DNA from: Streptomyces sp. NBC_01016
Lineage (GTDB): Bacteria > Actinomycetota > Actinomycetes > Streptomycetales > Streptomycetaceae
Assembly: GCF_026341035.1 (NCBI RefSeq)
Contig: NZ_JAPEOQ010000002.1
Location: 2,294,001 to 2,358,000, forward strand
Direction of reading: 5' to 3'
DNA: 64,000 nucleotides
Of the stretch, positions 35,448 through 44,347 are shown in pieces. The notes under the pieces were generated by a model. The model did no database searches, was not told the DNA's origin, and saw only the letters and a program-made list of their open reading frames with translations. Numbering within the stretch: the first letter of the stretch is position 1; each line of letters starts with the position of its first letter. The translations under genes and the position numbers were made by a program.

Positions 35448-35542
35448 GAAACAAGCTCAGCACCCGTCCGTTCTCACTTCGGTCCGCGTGTTGCCGCGGT
35501 CCGCTGGGCATCGGTCCGCAGCGGATCAGTTGTGGCGCAATA

Positions 35543-35578
35543 GCTGTGTCCCTGCCCTCGCGAGGGCAGGGACACAGC
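35543..35578. terminator. Strong palindromic terminator-like hairpin
   Basis: GCTGTGTCCCTGCCCTCG is followed directly by its exact complement, an 18-bp stem with no loop. It lies 11 bp after the stop of the MFS gene (minus strand) and would end its transcript. Confidence 0.7.
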
Positions 35579-35589
35579 GTCGAGGACAC

Positions 35590-37071
35590 TCAGGTACGTT
35601 CGGCCGTCACTGTTATGGCCTCTTCCTCCTCAGCGGCGGGCGTTGCCAGAGCGCTCGCCCTGGGGAACTTGGTGAGCAGAACAGTCAGTGCGCCCAGGAG
35701 GCCGATGGCGGCCGCCACCCAGTACGCGGCGTGGAAGCCTGCCAACTGATCGGCGGGGCTTGTTCCGCCGCCGCTTACGCCGGTCGAGACGGCGACCAGA
35801 ATCGCCACCCCGATGCTGCTGCCGATCTGCTGTGCCGTCACATTGACCGCGCCGGCGACTCCGTGCTGATGGTGCGGCAGACCCTCGAGCGTGGCGGCCG
35901 TCATCGAGCCGAAGCCCACGCCTTGGCCAATGCTCATGACGACGATGCCGGGCAGCATGTGCGTCCAGTACGAGCCGTTCTCGGGCGTGCCCACCCACAG
36001 GGCGATGCCGGTGCCGATGAGGAGCAGGCTGGCGGTCATGAGGGGCTTGTAGGCGGCGGGCGACATGAAGCGTCCGGCAATCTGCGAGCTGATGATCACG
36101 ACGATGCCCATCGGGACAACCGCCAGGGACGACTCGAACGCCGAATAGCCCAGCATCCCTTGCATGTACAGGGGTGAGAAGAAGAGCAGACCGCTGACGC
36201 CGGTGTAGAAGACGGCACCGGTCAGCGAGGCGGCCCTCACTGGCCTGCTGTGGAAGATACTCAGCGGCAGGAGCGGCTCGGTGCGCCCCTTCTCCCATGC
36301 GACGAAGCTCGCGAGTCCGATCAGGGCCAGCACGAGGGAGACCAGGACTTGGACTGATCCCCAGCCGGCTTCGCTGCCCTCACTCACGCCGTACACGACC
36401 AGGCCGATGCTCAGTGTCACCAGGACCGCGCCTGGGATGTCCAGTGAATGCGGCTGTCGTCGGCCTGCGGGAAGCAGCGCCCGGACCCCCGCCAGGATCA
36501 GTACGCCGACGATGACGCTGAAGGCGAACACCGAGCGCCAGCCAAGGAGGTCGGTGAGGACCCCGCCGGCGACGAGCCCGGCGCTGAAGCTCGATGCGCC
36601 GGTCGCCGCGTAGACGGCCAGCGCACGGTGCCGCTGGGGTCCTTCTGGGAAGATCTGGCTCAGGAGGGCGAGCGATGCGGGGCCTGACAGGGCCGCGCCG
36701 ATCCCCTGGAGCGCGCGAGCTGCGATCAGCACCCCGACGTTCGGAGCGAGCGCGGCGCCGAGCGAGGCCAGGGCGAAGAGCCCGATGCCCACTGCGAAGA
36801 TCTTCCTTCGGCCCAGGACGTCGGCGACCCGGCCTCCGAACAGGAGGAAACCGGCGAAAGCGATGGCATAGGCCGTCATGGTCCACTGCAGCGTGGTGCC
36901 TACGATGTTGTACTCATCGCCGATGGAGGGCAACGCGGCGTTGATGACCGCGACTCCGCTGACGTCCAGAGCCAGCGCCCCGGCGAGCAGGACGAGCGCC
37001 CACCGGCGTCGGTTTTCCGGCACGCCAGTCTCTGGGGCTCCTGGCTCTGGTCCGGTGTCGTGAAGTGTCAC
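35590..37071 (-). CDS. DHA2-type MFS drug-efflux transporter
   Basis: 493 residues with about fourteen hydrophobic segments. Motif A appears as GGRVADVLGRRKIF and motif C as GASSFSAGLVAGGVLTDLLG. The first TM carries LDVSGVAVINAALPSIG, typical of DHA2 exporters. A TetR gene lies divergently 425 bp away, the usual drug-efflux pairing. Confidence 0.92.
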   Translation of the reverse strand: MTLHDTGPEPGAPETGVPENRRRWALVLLAGALALDVSGVAVINAALPSIGDEYNIVGTTLQWTMTAYAIAFAGFLLFGGRVADVLGRRKIFAVGIGLFALASLGAALAPNVGVLIAARALQGIGAALSGPASLALLSQIFPEGPQRHRALAVYAATGASSFSAGLVAGGVLTDLLGWRSVFAFSVIVGVLILAGVRALLPAGRRQPHSLDIPGAVLVTLSIGLVVYGVSEGSEAGWGSVQVLVSLVLALIGLASFVAWEKGRTEPLLPLSIFHSRPVRAASLTGAVFYTGVSGLLFFSPLYMQGMLGYSAFESSLAVVPMGIVVIISSQIAGRFMSPAAYKPLMTASLLLIGTGIALWVGTPENGSYWTHMLPGIVVMSIGQGVGFGSMTAATLEGLPHHQHGVAGAVNVTAQQIGSSIGVAILVAVSTGVSGGGTSPADQLAGFHAAYWVAAAIGLLGALTVLLTKFPRASALATPAAEEEEAITVTAERT

Positions 37072-37158
37072 TGCGTACTCCGATGGTTGTTCGGGGACTA
37101 TGGGAGTCCTGTGTGGTGAGTCGTGCGGGTGCGCCCCGAGACCGCCGCCGGAGCAGGC

Positions 37159-37340
37159 TCACTGGGTGAGTGGAGTCACCGACATCTGGGGCACGTTGAC
37201 GTGGGATGGCAGCGCCACGACGTATGCGATGGCGTCGGCGACCTCCCAACCGCGTCGCCAAGGACCACAGACACCTGCCGTGCAGCCTCCAGCGCCGCAT
37301 GAGCAGTCCCACCCGGCCGCCACGCCAGGGTGTCCCGCGT
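37159..37340 (-). pseudogene. Short-chain dehydrogenase C-terminal remnant
   Basis: The minus strand reads WEVADAIAYVVALPSHVNVP, then QMSVTPLTQ and a stop, which is the standard C-terminus of YdfG-like SDRs (E-DVA-AI-Y-LP-HVN). No Rossmann part is found. It lies between the MFS and TetR genes. Confidence 0.5.
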
Positions 37341-37495
37341 GACGTCGGCGGAACGTGGGTGCCCGGCGAGGTCTCAGTCTCCAGTGCCCTGACGTAACGC
37401 GCCGTTTCGTCATGGCACGGAAGTCTGATGCCACCTGCATCAACCTGTCAACACGATACGTAACGTCACGTCAAGCGATCGCGTACCATGGCGCC

Positions 37496-38131
37496 ATGAC
37501 GCCAGAAGCCAGCCGCCCCCCCGACCCGACCCGGCGCAACCAGCGCTCGCATCGGGCGATCCTCGATGCGACCTTCAAGCTGATCGCCCGGAACGGGTAC
37601 GCGAAGGTGACCATCGAAGCCATCGCGTCCGCCGCCAAAGTCGGCAAACCGACCATCTACCGGTGGTGGCCCTCCAAGGGCGCCCTGGCCCTGGACGCCA
37701 TCAACGACCGGATCGGCCACGTACTGGACTTCCCCGACACCGGCAACATCGCCGGCGACCTCGTCCACCAGATCAACGAGGTGATCGCCCTGTTCAACAG
37801 TGATGTGGGGACCGCGTTCCAAGGCGTGATCGCCGAAGGCCAGGGCGACCGGTCGGTCGCGGCCAGCTTCCGCGACACCGTCGTCGAACCCCGCATCCGG
37901 GCCTGCCAGGACCGCTTGGCCAAGGCCGTTGCCGCCGGACAGCTGCGCAACGACGTGCCCACGCGCGCCATGACGGAGATGCTCTACGCCCCGCTGTACT
38001 ACCGGCTCCTTCTGGGCACCGATCCGCTCACCACCGCTGACAGCGCCGCACTGGTCGAACGCGCGCTGGAGGGCCTCCGTCCCACCTCCGCGCCATCGCC
38101 CGCTTCGGACCCGCTGGCCGCGTCGCCCTAA
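37496..38131 (+). CDS. TetR-family regulator
   Basis: 211 residues. The HTH is RAILDATFKLIARNGYAKVT, then AAKVGKPTIYRWWPSKGAL, followed by a TetR_C helical domain. ATG 37496 is preferred over ATG 37488, which is in another frame. It probably represses the DHA2 exporter gene upstream. Confidence 0.9.
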   Translation: MTPEASRPPDPTRRNQRSHRAILDATFKLIARNGYAKVTIEAIASAAKVGKPTIYRWWPSKGALALDAINDRIGHVLDFPDTGNIAGDLVHQINEVIALFNSDVGTAFQGVIAEGQGDRSVAASFRDTVVEPRIRACQDRLAKAVAAGQLRNDVPTRAMTEMLYAPLYYRLLLGTDPLTTADSAALVERALEGLRPTSAPSPASDPLAASP

Positions 38132-38160
38132 AGCTCACCCCATACGGGACACGCTTTAGG
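38127..38160. repeat. IS-end-like inverted repeat just after tetR
   Basis: CCTAAAGC and GCTTTAGG flank 18 bases, and the right part reads TACGGGACACGCTTTAGG, a blend of the two IS5-type end sequences in this window. No transposase lies nearby. It may be an excision footprint, an IS-end relic or a terminator hairpin. Confidence 0.4.
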
Positions 38161-38750
38161 CGGCAGTTGCTCGATCGTTCAAGGTCGAAGGTTCAAGGGT
38201 CGGCAAGGAAGATCGCGTCCGCATTCCGCATGAGTGCGCCTTGTTGAAGCCCTTGAGGGCCCGGCTCAGCCCACCACTCAACCCCGGTTCCCATCCCTTC
38301 CGCGGTCGACCCACACGTATGTGGAGCGGGCGTGGTTCATGGCGTCCAGCCAATAGGCGTGTGGGATGCCGCCGGTGCCCGCCGAGCTCCAGGGTCAGAT
38401 GGCGTGGCAAACACCGGCGAAGGGCTCGTCTTCGCGCCGGCCCGACGCCGGGGTGCTGGGTGGTCCTGCGTTGATTGAGTTCGGATCAGTGGACCTTGCC
38501 GACCCGTTGAGAGTCGAAGTCCTGCAGTACGTCGAGTCCGTCGTCCTTCCATGGGGCTCGAACCCGGCGTCCTGCTTGCACAGGAGCACCCTGCGGTGCA
38601 CGTACGGGCTGGTCACGGCGCGGTCTGCCACGGCGGGCCGGGCCAGCCTGCATATCGGTGGATGAACCTGTCCCGATCTGCTGCCAACACCCCTCCGCCT
38701 CTCGCTTCGTGTCTCACTTTCCGCTCACTTCCCCTACGGCTTCCGCTCCA

Positions 38751-38810
38751 CCTCCTTTCCCTTCCCCCTTCCCCTTCTCCTCTCTTCCTCCTCCTTCCTC
38801 TTCTCCTCCT
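38751..38810. repeat. 60-base pure pyrimidine tract
   Basis: All 60 bases are C or T on the plus strand, with several near-mirror CCTT/TTCC blocks. Such tracts can adopt triplex (H-DNA) structures under supercoiling and are rare at this length in high-GC genomes. Confidence 0.7.
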
Positions 38811-39008
38811 GTACCGGTCGGCCCCCAGGAGGTCTGGGATGCCTGGGAGGCGGCACGAGGCGGAGCCGCAGGTGCCGCCGTGCCGGGCCGCCGTGCCGGG
38901 CCGGTGGTTCGGACGCGTGCTCGAATTGCGGGTTTGCCGGCGCCCGCAGGCCGCCTGGCAATCGGTCGCCCCGCGTGCCGCGCACGACGCAAAGCGTCGC
39001 CGCCTCCC

Positions 39009-39047
39009 GAATTCCCCGGAATTCCGGTCGTGAATTCACGAGAATTC
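39009..39047. promoter_or_regulatory. Phased array of four GAATTC sites
   Basis: GAATTC occurs at 39009, 39019, 39032 and 39042, spaced 10, 13 and 10 bp, each within a short palindromic context (CGGAATTCCGG, TGAATTCA). Four such AT-rich sites within 39 bp are strongly unexpected in this composition. It may be an operator array or iteron-like binding site. Confidence 0.5.
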
Positions 39048-39107
39048 CAGCATTACCAAGCCGGAATCCCGCTTCAGGTCGGGCCCGAGTCGAGCTATAT
39101 TTAAATT

Positions 39108-39126
39108 GTTCCCGAAAGGCGGGAAC
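39108..39126. promoter_or_regulatory. Inverted repeat GTTCCCG-N5-CGGGAAC
   Basis: A perfect 7-bp inverted repeat directly after an AT-rich CTATATTTAAATT stretch, upstream of the small genes and the MoxR operon. It is placed as an operator overlapping or following a promoter. Confidence 0.5.
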
Positions 39127-39190
39127 GGGAAATGCGAAAGCAGCCCGGCGGGGGGAATTTCCGAACGGGCGGCCGAATTCAGAAAAAGGG

Positions 39191-39271
39191 GTGATTCGGT
39201 TGGACGGGCGGAAAGTGAACGCGGTCGAGCTGCGGCAGGCGGACGCGTTGCACTGGATCGAGTCCGGGTGA
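39191..39271 (+). CDS. Very small ORF before the MoxR operon
   Basis: 26 residues from GTG 39191: VIRLDGRKVNAVELRQADAL then HWIESG. The AAAAAGGG upstream is very close to the start. Its stop overlaps the next GTG (GTGA). It may be half of one small gene that was frameshifted. Confidence 0.4.
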   Translation: MIRLDGRKVNAVELRQADALHWIESG

Positions 39272-39363
39272 GCGTCACCGCCCCCAACACCCGCCGCAGG
39301 ACCGACATCGAGTCGGTGCTCGGCGCGCACGTCACGGTCACCCTGACCGACCTCGACGGCTGA
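39268..39363 (+). CDS. Very small ORF coupled to the preceding one
   Basis: 31 residues from GTG 39268: VSVTAPNTRRRTDIESVLGA then HVTVTLTDLDG. It overlaps the previous ORF by four bases. Content and codon bias look protein-like, but the family is unknown. Confidence 0.4.
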   Translation: MSVTAPNTRRRTDIESVLGAHVTVTLTDLDG

Positions 39364-39596
39364 CCCTCCGGCCCGGCACGGGCCCGCCGCACACCCGGCG
39401 GGCCCACCCTGCCCCCAGCCGTTCGACCGCCGCCCGAGCGCGGCAACCCCCCCCTGAGCCAGACCCCGCACCGAGACCGCATGAGGCCGGTGCCACGGCA
39501 CCCCCATGCCCGAACCGGCCGCCACCACGACGGCGCGGCGGGTGGCAGGAACCCCCACCGAATTTCTCCTTTACCCAGTGAGAGGAAGGCTTCGCC

Positions 39597-40112
39597 ATGG
39601 CCACACCCACCCCGCCGCCATCGCCTCAACCCGTCTCGACCGCCGCCCTGTTGCCCACCGCCTCGGGCAAGGCCCGCCCCGGTGAACTACGGGCCCGGGT
39701 GGCCGCGATCCTGGCCGTGAGCCCGCAGGGCCGTTACACGGTCACCGAGCTGGCCAAGCAGCTGGGGCACTCCGGGGGAGCGGTCGGCAACGCCTGCGAG
39801 ACGCTGGTCACCCGGGGCGAGGCCGAACGGGTCGGCCACAAACCCCGCACCTACCAGGCGACTTCGACCACCGGGCCGCCGCCCAGCCGACCTCCAACCC
39901 CACCCCGCCCTCGGCGGCGGTGCCCCGCCCGCGCCCCGCACCCGCACCTGCGTCGGGCGGGCGCCCGGCCCCGATCACCCGCCCGAACGGGCAGACGTAT
40001 CACCCGAGGGCGCTGGAGAACCTGCCCGATGTCGAGGCCCTGCAACGCCTGCGCGAGGCGAGCGTCCCGGTGTTGTTGTACGGGCCGCCGGGCACGGGCA
40101 AGACCTCCCTGA
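39597..40112 (+). CDS. Winged-helix N-terminal half of a split wHTH-MoxR protein
   Basis: ATG 39597 is preceded by GAGAGGAAGG. Residues 22-85 form a winged helix (GELRARVAAILAVSPQGRYT, then VTELAKQLGHSGGAVGNACE and AERVGHKPRTYQ), similar to the C-terminal domain of the protein at 49400-50206. After about 39875 the frame loses sense, and the protein continues in frame +2 as AAQPTSNPTPPSAAVPRPRP. It is therefore the first half of a frameshifted or recoded gene. Confidence 0.75.
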   Translation: MATPTPPPSPQPVSTAALLPTASGKARPGELRARVAAILAVSPQGRYTVTELAKQLGHSGGAVGNACETLVTRGEAERVGHKPRTYQATSTTGPPPSRPPTPPRPRRRCPARAPHPHLRRAGARPRSPARTGRRITRGRWRTCPMSRPCNACARRASRCCCTGRRARARPP

Positions 40113-40759
40113 TCGAGGCGGCCTTCCCCGACCTGATCACGGTGGCGGGCGACGGGGACACCACGGTCGGGGACCTGGTCGGCGAGTACACCCAAACCGA
40201 TGCGGGCGGCTACGAGTTCATCTACGGACCCCTGGTGGCCGCGATGATGGAGGGTCGCGCCCTCCTCCTGGATGACGCCACCCTGATCTCCCCGAAGGTC
40301 CTGGCCGCCCTCTACCCGGCCCTGGACGGGCGCCGCCAGATCCAGGTCAAGGCGCACAAGGGCGAGACGATCGAGGCGGCCGACGGCTTCTACGTGATCG
40401 CCGGACACAACCCCGGCGTGCACGGCGCGGTCCTCACCGAGGCGCTCGCCTCACGGTTCAGCATGCAGATCCAGGTGGCCTCCGACTACGACCTCGCCAA
40501 AGCCCTGAAGATCAACGCGACGGCGGTACGGATCGCCCGCAACATCGCCACCCGGCAGGCGGGCGGCGAACTCGGCTGGGCCCCGCAACTACGCGAACTG
40601 ATCGCCTTCCAGAAGATCGCCGACGTACTCGGCGCGGACGTCGCCTTCGCCAACCTGGTCGGCATCGCACCCCTCGAGGACCGGGACACGGTCGCCGAGA
40701 TCGTCACCAAGGCCATCGGCCGCCCCATCACCGCCCTCGCCCTGGGCCGCCAACTCTGA
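39920..40759 (+). CDS. MoxR-family AAA+ ATPase (second half)
   Basis: The AAA+ core shows Walker A (VLLYGPPGTGKTSLIEAAF), Walker B (ALLLDDATLIS), sensor 1 (VIAGHNPG) and the Arg-finger region (LTEALASRFSMQ). MoxR ATPases remodel or activate partner vWA proteins, and one follows 86 bp downstream. The frame is open upstream through the Pro-rich linker but no start codon with a ribosome binding site is seen, so it is probably expressed through the upstream winged-helix frame. Confidence 0.88.
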   Translation: MPRPRPAPAPASGGRPAPITRPNGQTYHPRALENLPDVEALQRLREASVPVLLYGPPGTGKTSLIEAAFPDLITVAGDGDTTVGDLVGEYTQTDAGGYEFIYGPLVAAMMEGRALLLDDATLISPKVLAALYPALDGRRQIQVKAHKGETIEAADGFYVIAGHNPGVHGAVLTEALASRFSMQIQVASDYDLAKALKINATAVRIARNIATRQAGGELGWAPQLRELIAFQKIADVLGADVAFANLVGIAPLEDRDTVAEIVTKAIGRPITALALGRQL

Positions 40760-40845
40760 TCGCCCCCGGCCGGGCCGGGCACCCCTCACACCGCCCGGCC
40801 CCTGCGCACCCCGAACTCGCCTCCCCTGGAAGGGAATGACACGCC

Positions 40846-42678
40846 ATGCCCGCATCGACGACGCTCCTGAACAGTCACCTCCAGCACACCCCGCCCGCCG
40901 TGACCGACGACGAACTGGCCGCTGCCTGCTGGGAGGACGACGGCGGCCCCGCCGCCCTGCCCCGGCGCGGCCCGCAGGCCGGGCACTGGCTGCGGATCTC
41001 GGCCGCGCTGACCGAGCGGCTGCCCGAACTCGCCGACCGCGACGACGTGATCGTCACCTGCGAACCGGGCACCCGCTCCGGCGCCCCGGCCGCCTTCATG
41101 CCCACCCTGGCCGCCCTGGAGATCGACGCCGCCCTCTTCGCCCCGCACCCCGCACACACCATCGACCCCCTCGAACCCGGCGACGAGGAGAACTACCCGG
41201 CCGCCTGGGGTGCCTTCGTCCACGAGGCCGCCCACGCCGCCCACTCCCACTGGTCCACCCCACCCGAACTGCGCGGCACCGCCCTGGGCGCCGCCTCCGC
41301 CCTGCTGGAGGAATCCCGCGCCGAGGCCGCCCACCTCAGGCGCCGCCCGCATGACCGACGCTGGCTGCGCGCCGCCGTCCACGCCCTGATCCTGGATGAG
41401 TTCACCACCCAGGCCCCGGCCGCAGGTGATGTGTGGCAGGCCGCGCACGCCGCTGGTCTCCTCCTCGCCCGCCGCGACGCAGGCATCCTCGATGAGGCGG
41501 AGACCGACCCGGTCGCCCACCTCCTCACCGCCCGCCTCGGCCGCGACCTCCTGGCCACCCTCGCCGACATCTGGAGTGCCGCACACACTACGGCCGACGA
41601 CGACGAACAGGCGATGCTCGCCCACGGCCGCGCCTGGTGCCAGGCCCTGACCGCCGACCCCGACCGGCCCGCCCCCACCCCACCATTGCAAGCTGCCCCG
41701 GACACCGAACTCGCCGAAGCGATCAGCCAGTCCGTCGACGCCGTACACGCCACCGAACACGCCGCCACCCAGGCCCGTGAGCAGGCGAGCGCCGCCCAGC
41801 GCGCCCGCACCCAAGCCCGCACGTCCCAGGCCGAACACGCCCGCACCTCGGCCGCGTTGGCCAAGAAGATCTTCGCCCCCGGCGCCCGCCCCTTCGACCC
41901 GCACGACCCCGACGGGCCCGCCTGGTCCCCGCTGCGCGGCACCCGCACCCCCACCACCCAAGAGAAGGCGGCAGCAGGGCGTCTGGCCCGGGGCCTGCGG
42001 GCCGCTTCCTACCGTGAACGCACCCAGACGACGGTGGCCTCGCAGGCCCCGCCGGGACGGCTGAACATGCGTCAGGCCCTGGCCCGCGATGCCCAGCGGG
42101 CGGCCGGGGCCACCCCGACCGCGACCCCGTTCACCCGCACCGTGCACCACCACACCCCGACCCCGCCGCTGCGGGTCGGCATCGCGGTCGACGTTTCCGG
42201 CTCCATGGGCGAGGCCGAAGGACCGATCGCCTCGGCCGCCTGGATCGTGGCCCGCGCCACCTCCCTGAGCGACCCCGACTCGCGCGCCGCGACCATCGCG
42301 TACGACTGCTGCCTGACCGCGATCACCGCACCGGGCCGCACCCCGGCCCAGGTGCCGCGCTTCCACGCGAACGGCTTCGGCCACAACCTCGCCGAAGCCC
42401 TCGACGCCCTGGACGCCGCCCTCGGCCTCAGCCGCCCGGGCGCCGGACGCCTGGTGGTCATCGCCTCCGACGGCGCCTACGCCGAAGACGAACACACCGC
42501 CGCCACCACCCGCATCCAGGCCCTGCGCGCCAGCGGCTGCGCGGCCCTGTGGCTCGCCTTCGAACCCGACCCCACCCCCTGCCCTGGCACCACCCTCCTC
42601 CAACTCACCGACCCCGCCCAGGCCGCCGCCCAGATCAGTACCGCCGCCCAGGCCGCCCTCGCCACCACCCACACCTGA
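40846..42678 (+). CDS. vWA-domain protein with N-terminal HExxH metallopeptidase-like domain
   Basis: 610 residues. The N-terminal domain holds FVHEAAHAAHSHW at residues 125-137 (HExxH) and a downstream ESRAEA with a possible third ligand, like zincins. A helical Ala/Gln/Arg-rich middle (residues 280-340) follows. The C-terminal vWA domain has the MIDAS DVSGSMG near residue 448 and a later ASDGAY. The GGAAGGGA upstream fits ATG 40846. It pairs with the MoxR ATPase as in known MoxR-vWA two-component chaperone or protease-like systems. Confidence 0.85.
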   Translation: MPASTTLLNSHLQHTPPAVTDDELAAACWEDDGGPAALPRRGPQAGHWLRISAALTERLPELADRDDVIVTCEPGTRSGAPAAFMPTLAALEIDAALFAPHPAHTIDPLEPGDEENYPAAWGAFVHEAAHAAHSHWSTPPELRGTALGAASALLEESRAEAAHLRRRPHDRRWLRAAVHALILDEFTTQAPAAGDVWQAAHAAGLLLARRDAGILDEAETDPVAHLLTARLGRDLLATLADIWSAAHTTADDDEQAMLAHGRAWCQALTADPDRPAPTPPLQAAPDTELAEAISQSVDAVHATEHAATQAREQASAAQRARTQARTSQAEHARTSAALAKKIFAPGARPFDPHDPDGPAWSPLRGTRTPTTQEKAAAGRLARGLRAASYRERTQTTVASQAPPGRLNMRQALARDAQRAAGATPTATPFTRTVHHHTPTPPLRVGIAVDVSGSMGEAEGPIASAAWIVARATSLSDPDSRAATIAYDCCLTAITAPGRTPAQVPRFHANGFGHNLAEALDALDAALGLSRPGAGRLVVIASDGAYAEDEHTAATTRIQALRASGCAALWLAFEPDPTPCPGTTLLQLTDPAQAAAQISTAAQAALATTHT

Positions 42679-42774
42679 CACACCCACACCCGGCGGGACA
42701 CACCACGCCCCGCCGGGCCCCACCCCCAACCGAACAACACACCAACCTGCACCGCACCGAACGGAGAACACGTC

Positions 42775-43248
42775 ATGACCAGCATCGCCGAACGCGCCCA
42801 GGCCGCCGCCGTCTACATCCGCCACCACACCGCCCTCAGCCCCCACGGCCAGTACCGGGGCGCCGAGCACGCCCGCACCGCCGTCCGCCTCGCCGCCGCC
42901 CTCGGCCTACCCCTCGACCAGATCACCACCACCCCCGACCACCTGCGCCGCCGCACCACGATCGGCGAGCCGGTCCTCGCGACCGCCACCTGCCCCGAGT
43001 CCGGCGACACGTACACCTTCTTGGCCCGCTTCCCTCTCTACGACGAGGACGCCTTCGAACTCCTCGGCCCCTGCCCCGAATGCGCCGCCCCGGTCCCGCT
43101 CGCCGAGATCCGCCACCTCGCCGACCTCGGCACCCACCTCACCCGCACCCTCACCCGCGAAGACTGCGACCGCCAGAACGCCCTTCCGGCCACCTTCGAC
43201 GACGACCCCGCACACACCAACACCTGCCGCTTCGGCCCCTGCACCTGA
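42775..43248 (+). CDS. Hypothetical Cys-containing protein of the MoxR-vWA operon
   Basis: 157 residues from ATG 42775 (CGGAGAAC upstream). Contains LLGPCPECAAPVPL (C-x-x-C), a further CPE, and a CRFGPCT end; possible zinc sites. Family not recognised. Same strand and spacing as its neighbours. Confidence 0.7.
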   Translation: MTSIAERAQAAAVYIRHHTALSPHGQYRGAEHARTAVRLAAALGLPLDQITTTPDHLRRRTTIGEPVLATATCPESGDTYTFLARFPLYDEDAFELLGPCPECAAPVPLAEIRHLADLGTHLTRTLTREDCDRQNALPATFDDDPAHTNTCRFGPCT

Positions 43249-43367
43249 CACACCCCACGGCGGGCGCGGCACCACACACCGCGCCCGCCACCCGGACCCA
43301 CGAACACACCACACCGACTCCGGCCCGCCGCACATCACCGGTCCAGGACACAAGGAGAGACACCGCC

Positions 43368-43772
43368 ATGCGCGTCACCGACCGAGACATCCTCACCATG
43401 ATCCTCAACGCCACGCGCGCCGACTCCGCAACGGACTGGCACCTCATCGGTGACGCCCTCTACGCCCCGGGTTCCCCGACGAATCCCCAACTCGTCATCA
43501 GCGCCGCGATCTTGCGGACCGACCGCACCAAGACCGCGATCGCCCTCACCCTCCACGCCCTGCACCACGAACACGGCGAACTGGACCGCACCCGCCTCAA
43601 CTTCGACCAGGATGGCGACCCCTTCGAGGTCGTCATGCTCAACCACACCAACGGCACCGTCCGCCCGGGGCCGAGGCTGGCCACCTGGTGGCAGCAGGCG
43701 GAGGCATACCTACACCTGTGGCAGCAGGCCCCAGGAACGCAGCCCAGCCCGGCCAGCGGCCCCCGCGAGTGA
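43368..43772 (+). CDS. Hypothetical protein of the MoxR-vWA operon
   Basis: 134 residues from ATG 43368 with AAGGAGAG upstream. Contains ALTLHALHHEHGELDRTRLN. No recognised family and no membrane segment. Confidence 0.65.
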   Translation: MRVTDRDILTMILNATRADSATDWHLIGDALYAPGSPTNPQLVISAAILRTDRTKTAIALTLHALHHEHGELDRTRLNFDQDGDPFEVVMLNHTNGTVRPGPRLATWWQQAEAYLHLWQQAPGTQPSPASGPRE

Positions 43773-43876
43773 ATTCGCGCGCTGAACGTCCCGTGAAGGG
43801 CTGGTCGTGCCCACCCAGCCCTGCGCCACCGCACCAATGCACACCAGCCTGCCTTCACCCCGCCACGGAGGCCGCC

Positions 43877-44347
43877 ATGACCGAACACCCCACCAGTAGC
43901 ATCAAGGGCACCGCCGCCCGCAGTAAAGGCCCTGCCCCGCGCCCCAGTTCACCGCCAACCCCTGGCATCGAGAGTGAGTCACCCTCGGGTCCGGGCAGTG
44001 CCCTCCTGCACACCGTGCTCGGTCCGCACGGCTACCGGAGGCTCATCCAGCACCGCCGCCACCAGCACACCGCACTGGGCGCACTCGCCGACCTCATCTG
44101 CACCACTGCCCAGGAAGCCGACCGCCTCCACGCACAACTGCGCCGCCACGCGGCCCATGCCCACGACCGATACCGCGACGCCCTTGCAGCTCGGGGCGGG
44201 TACATCGAGAACGCAGAGATCACCGCGATCCAGCAGCACCCCGGTCACGCCGCCACCCTCTACGCGGCCCGACTCGGCCAGCAACTGCGCCAGCTGGAAA
44301 GCGTCCTGGACGCCTACCGCACTATCGAGCCCTCAACCGGCATCTGA
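43877..44347 (+). CDS. Hypothetical helical protein of the MoxR-vWA operon
   Basis: 156 residues from ATG 43877 with GGAGG upstream. A low-complexity Ser/Pro N-terminus is followed by a helical, Ala/Arg/Gln-rich body (LADLICTTAQEADRLHAQLR; LYAARLGQQLRQLESVLDAY). Unrecognised. Confidence 0.65.
   Translation: MTEHPTSSIKGTAARSKGPAPRPSSPPTPGIESESPSGPGSALLHTVLGPHGYRRLIQHRRHQHTALGALADLICTTAQEADRLHAQLRRHAAHAHDRYRDALAARGGYIENAEITAIQQHPGHAATLYAARLGQQLRQLESVLDAYRTIEPSTGI

Larger units (their letters stand above)
38161..39190. other. About 1 kb without a convincing gene
   Basis: Several frames are open but none shows recognisable protein content. The stretch holds a 60-base pure pyrimidine run, a phased GAATTC array and an AT-rich promoter-like patch near 39095-39107. 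It looks like an untranslated or regulatory region before the MoxR operon. Confidence 0.5.

Noticed and set aside
35119..36177. A 352-codon plus-strand frame over the IS edge and the MFS gene
   Set aside because: Most of it is antisense to the DHA2 transporter and it starts inside an IS inverted repeat; only the short transposase-tail-like part in another frame is retained.
38156..38665. Small open frames on both strands after the TetR gene
   Set aside because: No recognisable protein content, no good ribosome binding sites and mutual overlap; treated as non-coding.
40786..42870. A 694-codon open frame opposite the vWA gene
   Set aside because: It is Gly/Val-rich with no family signatures and mirrors the strong GC3 bias of the plus-strand vWA gene, which has clear HExxH and MIDAS motifs and a ribosome binding site.
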